From Emiliania huxleyi CCMP1516 (taxonomy: Eukaryota; Haptophyta; Isochrysidales; Noelaerhabdaceae): a DNA stretch of 21,766 nucleotides. The stretch spans positions 10,366-32,131 of the forward strand of contig NW_005198586.1 of assembly GCF_000372725.1 (NCBI RefSeq). Direction: 5' to 3'. The notes beneath the pieces were generated by a model. The model saw nothing but the letters and a program-made list of their open reading frames with translations, made no database searches and was not told the DNA's origin. Both the position numbers and the translations under genes were made by a program. Positions 16,741 through 21,766 of the stretch are shown piece after piece. Position 1 is the stretch's first letter; the number at the start of each line of letters is the position of its first letter.

Positions 16741-18617
16741 TCATCCGCTCCCAGCTCCATCCGCATCCCGCTTCATCGCGCTGATCTCCGCCTCGATGGT
16801 CTCGATGCGCTGCTGCCGCTTGAGAGCGTTGATCTCGGCCTCGAGCGCGCTGATTCGTCGCTGAGCCTCGTCCGACGCGCCCTCCCCCCCCTCCGCCGCG
16901 GAGTCCGCCCGCCCGCCCGCGTCGGCCGGCTGCAGCGCCTCTCCTCGATTCATGCGCCTCTGCCGCTCCACCTGCGCCGTCCAGCCTGCGGCCGCTTGTT
17001 TGAAGGAGGCGCCGAAGCCGTCCGTCGCGGCGGCTGCCGGTTCTTCCGGTGGTGTCACCTTCGGCTTCACCAGTCCGGCGAGCCAATTGCCGGCCTGCGC
17101 AACCCAGGGAGGGGCGGCCTCGGAACGCAGCCGAGAAGGGGCCGAGCGTGGGAGCCTGAGAGCTTTGGTCCGAGAGGCAGGCCTGCACGTCGAGAGGGAC
17201 CGCCTGCTTGCGCTCGCGCTCCTTCTCCGCCTTAGCTTCGGCCGCGAGCGCCTCTGCGCGCCGGCACGCCTCCTCGTAGGCCTGCTGCCTGCGGGTGAGG
17301 TCAGACGAGTCACATGGGCATGGATGTTATCTCTCCACCACACAATCTGTGAGACAGAAGCCCCATGGCATGCAGAGCGGCCCGGGCGCGGGTGAGCAAT
17401 CGCCCCCCCCGAAATGCACACGCTGGATGCGATGGGAGTGTGTAGCCCTAGTACCGGTGAATGTGTAGCCCTAGTATATGTAGCCCTAGTAGTGCAGGAG
17501 CGCGAGTCACGACCTAGGCTCGCCGCCTCTCCTCCTCGCTCAGCGCGAGCGCGACGTTGGCGCGGCGGGGTGCGCCTCTGCCACCGCGGCCGCGCCCTCG
17601 CCCGCCCCCGGACCTGCCCTGCCGGCCAGCTGTGGGCGGCAGCGTCTCGTCCGGCCCCTGAGGCAGTGGCATCCCCGTCTCCCCCTCGATGCGCCGCTTC
17701 AGGTCGCGCAGCACCTGTCGTGGACGTGTCGTGGACGTGCATTGGAGACTGTCGTGCACACATGCGATGCGGACGGGAGGAGCCTCGAAAGCGCGCGCCT
17801 TGATCTGCGAGAGCTTCTGCGGCGAGAGGAGGTCCCACATCACGCCGCTCGGCTTGGGCGCGCGCCCCTGGCCCACACGCAGCACGCGGGTGGGCGTCAC
17901 GATGACGTCGACGGGGACGTCGTGCTTGGTCAGCTGGCCTGCCGGCATGTCGCTCACCACCTGGCAGTCGTGCACGGTCGTCACGACGAGCGTGGTCTGC
18001 GGGTCGAGGTTGCCCTGCCCCGAGAGGATGCCCCACTCCAGCTCCGCAAAGCCCTCGCCCTTGCCGACTCGAGCGCCGGTGGCCGGGCACACCGCCGTCG
18101 AGCCGACCACGACCAAGTCGACTGTGTACTGCGCATCGAGCGTCACCTGCGTGCCGTGCTGCGCCACGCCCTTGGAGTTGGTCAGCTGATCCACCCGCAT
18201 GCCCGGCTCGAGGTTCTCGTCCACGCTGAGCGTCGAGAAGAAGCCGGTGCGCAGCCGCGGCTGCGGCGTGAGCAGGGTCTTGCCCTCCGAGAGCACGAGG
18301 CGGCGCACAGGCCGCTGAGGCGTGTCCGGGTTCACCTTGACCAAGCTTGCGCTCTGGAACTCCGGCAGATCGGCCAGCCTCATGGCCGCCGCCTCCGCGC
18401 CAACAAAGTTGGGGATGCGGTGGTGAACCGGCCGAGGCCACTCGGCATAGTCCTCGGCCTCCATCATGTCCCAGATCCTCCTGCGGACCGCCCACTTCCA
18501 CGGCGTCCGCAGCTTTGCGAACGTGGCCTCCTCAGCCGCCATGGCCTCCATCGCGTCTGCATCCTTGGCCAATCGGTCCGTCTCAAAAGAGGCGGCGTCA
18601 AAGCCATCGACCGCCAT
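16741..18617 (-). CDS. MTHFSD-like protein (5-formyl-THF cyclo-ligase family) with RGG and coiled-coil tail
   Basis: Four exons on the minus strand: 18617-17799, 17714-17527, 17288-17183 and 17094-16741. They total 1467 nt, giving 488 aa. Residues about 35-290 match the methenyltetrahydrofolate synthetase domain-containing family: WAVRRRIWDMMEAEDYAEWP, RPVHHRIPNF, LLTPQPRLRTGFF, VDLVVVGSTAV, GKGEGFAELEW, TTVHDCQVV and VIVTPTRVLRVG. GKGEGFAELEW corresponds to the GKGxGYxD nucleotide/folate loop of cyclo-ligases. Animal MTHFSD proteins carry a C-terminal RRM. Here the tail instead has an Arg/Gly box (about 305-320) and two charged helical segments (about 337-370 and 445-488). RNA binding through the RGG box is an inference. 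All three introns (17715-17798, 17289-17526, 17095-17182) are GC-AG, and each restores the frame. The start is the first ATG preceding a continuous match. Enzymatic activity has been doubted for this family generally. Confidence 0.85.
17442..17491. repeat. Three copies of GTAGCCCTAGTA in an MTHFSD-like intron
   Basis: Identical 12-mers lie at 17442-17453, 17465-17476 and 17480-17491, spaced 23 and 15 bases apart, inside the 238-nt intron 17289-17526. Each contains the palindrome CTAG. Confidence 0.9.
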
Positions 18618-18706
18618 CGCCGGCCGCGACGAACGCGGCAAAAGCACTGCACTGTGTACACCTCGTTCGCCGTGAGCGGGGCGCGGCAGTCTGGCGTGGT
18701 GGTTAA

Positions 18707-19882
18707 AGGCAAATACTGAAGTCAGCATCTGCGTGCGTCGCAGAGCACAGTTCGGCTTGTTCGGCTTGTCACTTCGGCGGTAGTGAGCCCCCCGTCGGGC
18801 TGGTGGTTCTGGGAGTAGATCAGGACTCCAACTCCAACAAAACAAATCCGGGTGCGCGCCGCCGCGGTGCTCGCTGCCATCAAGAATACAAGGACTGGTT
18901 CGCGCACCAGGAGCTCGTCAAGGCGCGGGACGTGCACGTCAAGAACAACCCGTCCCTCGGAGACAGCGCCGTCAACAACCGCGAAGCCTCGCGCTTCGTC
19001 TCCGCCTCAACGCCTTTCGCCGGCAAAGCCCTCGATGTCCGTGTCGACGGCACGTACGCCACCGCCCTCTCCTCCGACGCCCTCCAGGACGAGCTCCAGC
19101 GGAAGCTCGGCCTTTGGCTCTCCGTGGCGCTTCCCACCCTTCGGGTCGCGCTCGAGCGGGGCATGCCAGTCGATTTCTTCGGCGACTACCTTTACAACAA
19201 GGCCCACCACCGGCGGCCCCACGACGGCGTCCTCGCCGCCTGGGCGGACGCGATGCGCGCCCCGGCCAACGCGCCGGTCGTGCACGGTGACAAGGAGAAA
19301 CCAGAGCTCACCCGGCAGTACAACGAGGGGTACAAGGTCGACCTCGCGGAACCCCACGCTGGCCCGGGAGGATGCGATGAGGTGAATGAAGTCAAGCTCT
19401 GGACGCCCCTCCTCAAGACCTCCTCGGCGGGCGTTGGCAACGCCTCGAGCGGCGGCACGCCCGCCTCCGTTGGCCACTCCTACGCCTTCGGCAACACCGA
19501 AGAGAAGGCCCGCCGCCTAAACATGGGCTGCAAGGCGCGCGGGCAACCCGGCCAACCCTTCGACCACAAGAACGGCCACGGCTACGTCAAGGCGCATCGC
19601 GGTTTCTACCACGACGCGATCTTTGTCAAGCGCAACAACTTCAACCTGCTGCTCCACGAGACGTTCGGCGGCGGCTTCTCGCCCACCGCCGTTCTCAAGC
19701 TGCGCCGCCTCGCGCGCAAAGCCGCGCGCGGCAGCGTCGACCGCACGGCCTACTCGCCCAAGTACTCGCTTTCTTTTATGTCCCACCATGCAGAGCGCAT
19801 CTCTCTCTCTGTTGTGCGAGGCGTGGACCGCGCCATTCGCTCTCACCTGGCAACCCTGTCTGCACGTCTCGCGCGCGCGTGA
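18707..19882 (+). CDS. Uncharacterised intronless ORF without a start codon, possible mobile-element relic
   Basis: The frame is open from 18707 to the stop at 19880-19882, but no ATG occurs before 19163 (MPVDFFGDYLYN), well inside protein-like sequence. Convincing protein begins near 18885 (EYKDWFAHQELVKARD) and continues through ALDVRVDGTYATALSSDAL, LGLWLSVALPTLRVALERG, FDHKNGHGYVKAHRGFYHDA, NNFNLLLHETFGGGFSPTAV, LRRLARKAA and FMSHHAERIS. I do not recognise a named domain. The last part resembles, from memory and unchecked, uncharacterised multi-copy proteins seen near retroelements in algal genomes. This is the only long coding stretch in the window with no detectable intron. A missing start plus no introns suggests a retro-derived or virus-like insertion truncated at its 5' end. 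An upstream exon spliced near 18880 is the alternative. Confidence 0.5.
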   Translation, partial: RQILKSASACVAEHSSACSACHFGGSEPPVGLVVLGVDQDSNSNKTNPGARRRGARCHQEYKDWFAHQELVKARDVHVKNNPSLGDSAVNNREASRFVSASTPFAGKALDVRVDGTYATALSSDALQDELQRKLGLWLSVALPTLRVALERGMPVDFFGDYLYNKAHHRRPHDGVLAAWADAMRAPANAPVVHGDKEKPELTRQYNEGYKVDLAEPHAGPGGCDEVNEVKLWTPLLKTSSAGVGNASSGGTPASVGHSYAFGNTEEKARRLNMGCKARGQPGQPFDHKNGHGYVKAHRGFYHDAIFVKRNNFNLLLHETFGGGFSPTAVLKLRRLARKAARGSVDRTAYSPKYSLSFMSHHAERISLSVVRGVDRAIRSHLATLSARLARA

Positions 19883-19945
19883 ACAGGGCTCCAGGCCCCA
19901 AATGACGTGTGAGTGTTAGAGTTGTTTGGTATTGCTAAAAATCTC

Positions 19946-19984
19946 TCTCTCTCCCAACTCCCCTTCGGTGGACGGGGAGAGAGA
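19946..19984. repeat. Inverted repeat, 10-bp stem
   Basis: TCTCTCTCCC (19946-19955) pairs perfectly with GGGAGAGAGA (19975-19984) across a 19-nt loop. It begins 64 bases after the stop of the intronless ORF and may lie in its 3' UTR. Confidence 0.75.
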
Positions 19985-20108
19985 AAGTCGGCTACCATAT
20001 CAGCTCCGCCTCGTCTGCATGTTGTTCATTACTTCGCGGCGGCGCTGACCTCCGTCGGCGCTGCTCGAGTACCAACTTGGTGTGACGCGATCCACGCAGG
20101 CGTGTTTT

Positions 20109-20126
20109 CTGACGGCCGACCGTCAG
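20109..20126. repeat. Perfect 7-bp hairpin with CCGA loop
   Basis: CTGACGG (20109-20115) pairs with CCGTCAG (20120-20126) around a four-base loop. No adjacent T run is present, so this is not a bacterial-type terminator. Confidence 0.7.
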
Positions 20127-20274
20127 TGCACGGAGGTTGTTGGCATGATGAACCTCGCGGCTTTTTTCTTTTAAGCCATCACGTCAAGCCTACACGTCGA
20201 CGCCCCCATGAGCCCTACATCCACTATCGCTCTCCACACGCCGCACTTTTGCGTTGCGCCCGTCCACTTTCTTT

Positions 20275-21660
20275 TCACACCGGCCGCGCCACCGCCTGCG
20301 GCAGCCCACAGCGAGACGCAGCCGCGACCGGCACGCCCACCGTCGTCGGGATTTGGGCTACCGGCACGGCAACCTGCACACCGGGGTACGCTCCCGCACC
20401 TCCCCCGTGCGCCGCCACCGGCGCGGCGACAGGTAGCCCTCGGAGCCCGCCCAAGCCGCGCTCCTCGTCGTCGCTCTCCCCACGCAGAGTGTACACGCTC
20501 GAGAGGCTGCCTGCGCCGTCGGATGAGGGAGGCGGCCACCCCCGGTCAGCACACACACCGTGGTGGCGGCGATGGGCGCTGTTGCTGTAGTTAGTGGTCT
20601 CGGAGCTAAGGGTGGTGGCGGCGGTGATTGTGAGGTGACGCTCGCGGGCATGTCGGGGACGGTGGCGAGATGTTGTGGGCGGCGGATAATGGCGGTGGAG
20701 CCGCGCGCCGGTCCATAGCTCACCATCGTCGTGCTCGACTGCGGCGCCTCCTCCGGGGTAGAGGGCGACGACGGTGCCGGCGTACCACTGGCCGTCGCCG
20801 CCCTCCTCGACGGTCCACTCGGTCTGCACCCGCGAGCCAACCTGCTCGCAGGGAAGGGCCTCCTCCCTCCGCGACCATCCATCGCCTGCCCCACCCGTGG
20901 CCCCCTCCTCACGAAGTGCTGGCGGCGTCGGCGAAGGACACAGGGGCGAAGGCGACCAGGCGTGTGAGCGAGTGAGTGGAGAGGGGCGGTGCAGGAATCG
21001 GGGACTGCGCAAGCCTGCACCAGTTCGCCGTCGGCACAGACAGCCGGTGCGGTGGAAGAGGGCTGACTACCGCGGTAGAGGCCAAACAGCGTTGCGGCGA
21101 GGAGCAGCAGCCACACTACACAAGGCAGACACAAAAGCTCGCGACGCTTGGCGGACGGCGGGAGGGGCACGGCTCGGGGCCGTCGTTGCGCGCGATGGGG
21201 GGGAGTGCGCCTCCGATGGCGAGTCGCAACAGGAACGTGGTCAGCACCTGTCGGCCGCTCGGCAAGCCCGGCCGAGACACCTGCAGTCCCAGAGCGAAGG
21301 TGCAAGAGCTGGTGGTGCGTCGAGGGAGCGCCGAAGGAGGGAGACGGGAAAGTGGAGAGGAGGCGAAGACAAGCGGGCGGCGGCGGAGCGGGCGTTGGAC
21401 GCGGCTCCTGCAGCCCAAGCAGCGGTGCAGCGAAGCCGCCCGGAGCAGTGGCGCCGCCGGCCAAATGCAGATGTTGCACACGCAATGCTATTGGCCAGCC
21501 GGGGGCGAGGCCGGTGGAGGAGGGTGGCGGCAGGCGTAGCACGGCCGAGACGAGGACGTATCGGTCGTGTGGCGTCAGCAGCAGCCGCTCGGCGGTGAGA
21601 CCGCACTCGACGCGCGAGGAGCAGCTGGAGCCGCCTGTGGGTAGTGGTGGGTTGCTTCGG
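20275..21660 (-). CDS. Multi-exon gene with transmembrane segment and Tudor-like module, partly resolved
   Basis: The best-supported junction joins a minus-strand exon ending at 21015 (reading CADGELVQ) to one starting at 20841 (VGSRVQTEW) through a 173-nt GC-AG intron. The second exon encodes a Tudor/Agenet-like strand pattern: RVQTEWTVEEGGDGQWYAGT, VVALYPGGGAAVEHDDGE and LWTGARLH. It is then open to a stop at 20275-20277. The exon before the junction contains a hydrophobic helix, LCLPCVVWLLLLAATLFGLY, at about 21130-21070. Farther upstream, protein-like stretches in different frames (LLLTPHDRYVLVSAVL near 21600; VLTTFLLRLAIGGAL near 21230) suggest more exons whose borders I could not fix. 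No convincing ATG was found, so the 5' end may lie beyond the window. The C-terminal part is rich in Val/Pro/Ala and may contain further introns. Function is unknown. Confidence 0.4.
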
Positions 21661-21766
21661 GGTTCCGGACGCCGAGAGGGCAAGGGCAAGAGTCGGGTGG
21701 CGGTGAGGGGCTGAGGATGGGGGCACGGGAGGGGTGGGCTGGACGACCCACCAGCGTCGGCCGCGG

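Larger units (their letters stand above)
19883..20274. other. Intergenic region with two hairpins
   Basis: These 392 bases follow the intronless ORF and precede (in + coordinates) the 3' end of the minus-strand Tudor-like gene. They hold a 10-bp stem hairpin at 19946-19984 and a 7-bp perfect stem with a tetraloop at 20109-20126. I see no gene here. Confidence 0.5.

Noticed and set aside
20109..20126. Intrinsic (rho-independent) terminator
   Set aside because: A good stem, but no T run follows and the surrounding genes are eukaryotic with spliceosomal introns.
20774..21598. 274-codon plus-strand frame at the right end
   Set aside because: Arg/Ala-rich with no domain; antisense to the transmembrane and Tudor-like exons, which carry recognisable patterns.

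Overview
This is a GC-rich eukaryotic nuclear window from a protist with many introns. A haptophyte-like alga is my best guess. The grounds are the very high GC content, the short introns, the frequent GC-AG introns, a polyunsaturated-type fatty acid desaturase without a cytochrome b5 domain, and low-complexity protein inserts. I see no bacterial operon structure, no tRNA or rRNA, and no CRISPR array. Most long open frames opposite the real genes are artefacts of GC bias. Gene models were built by hand, joining exons by reading frame, protein continuity and AG acceptors. Exon sums are divisible by three in all complete models.

Layout, left to right. Positions 46-668 (-) hold a probable two-exon gene of unknown function. 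After a repeat-bearing intergenic stretch, 1662-4184 (+) encodes a six-exon ankyrin-TPR-ankyrin protein of 579 aa with a complete Hsp70/Hsp90 carboxylate-clamp signature. Converging on it, 4620-6332 (-) is a four-exon membrane fatty acid desaturase of 471 aa. A divergent intergenic region with a paired palindromic repeat follows. Next is an N-terminally short FkbM-type methyltransferase (6960-7996, +). Then comes a five-exon glycosyltransferase-like gene (8072-10914, +; 713 aa) with a DDDD motif, an acidic repeat insert and a minisatellite-filled intron. Positions 11541-16291 (+) encode a six-exon WNK-type kinase of 1388 aa with an OSR1_C-like domain, a coiled coil and a Gln/Pro-rich tail. Converging on it, 16741-18617 (-) is a four-exon MTHFSD-like protein of 488 aa. 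An intronless, start-less conserved-looking ORF (to 19882, +) may be a mobile-element relic. The right end (20275 to about 21660, -) holds a poorly resolved gene with a transmembrane segment and a Tudor-like module.

The genes do not form one obvious pathway. Two could act in the same broad stress and signalling physiology (the chaperone-adaptor TPR protein and the WNK kinase), and one acts in lipid metabolism. The most unusual signal is in the introns. About 15 of 23 modelled introns begin with GC rather than GT. Two introns of 70-71 nt are bounded by direct duplications of 21 and 10 bp exactly at the splice junctions. Most of the simple repeats and the main minisatellite lie inside introns.
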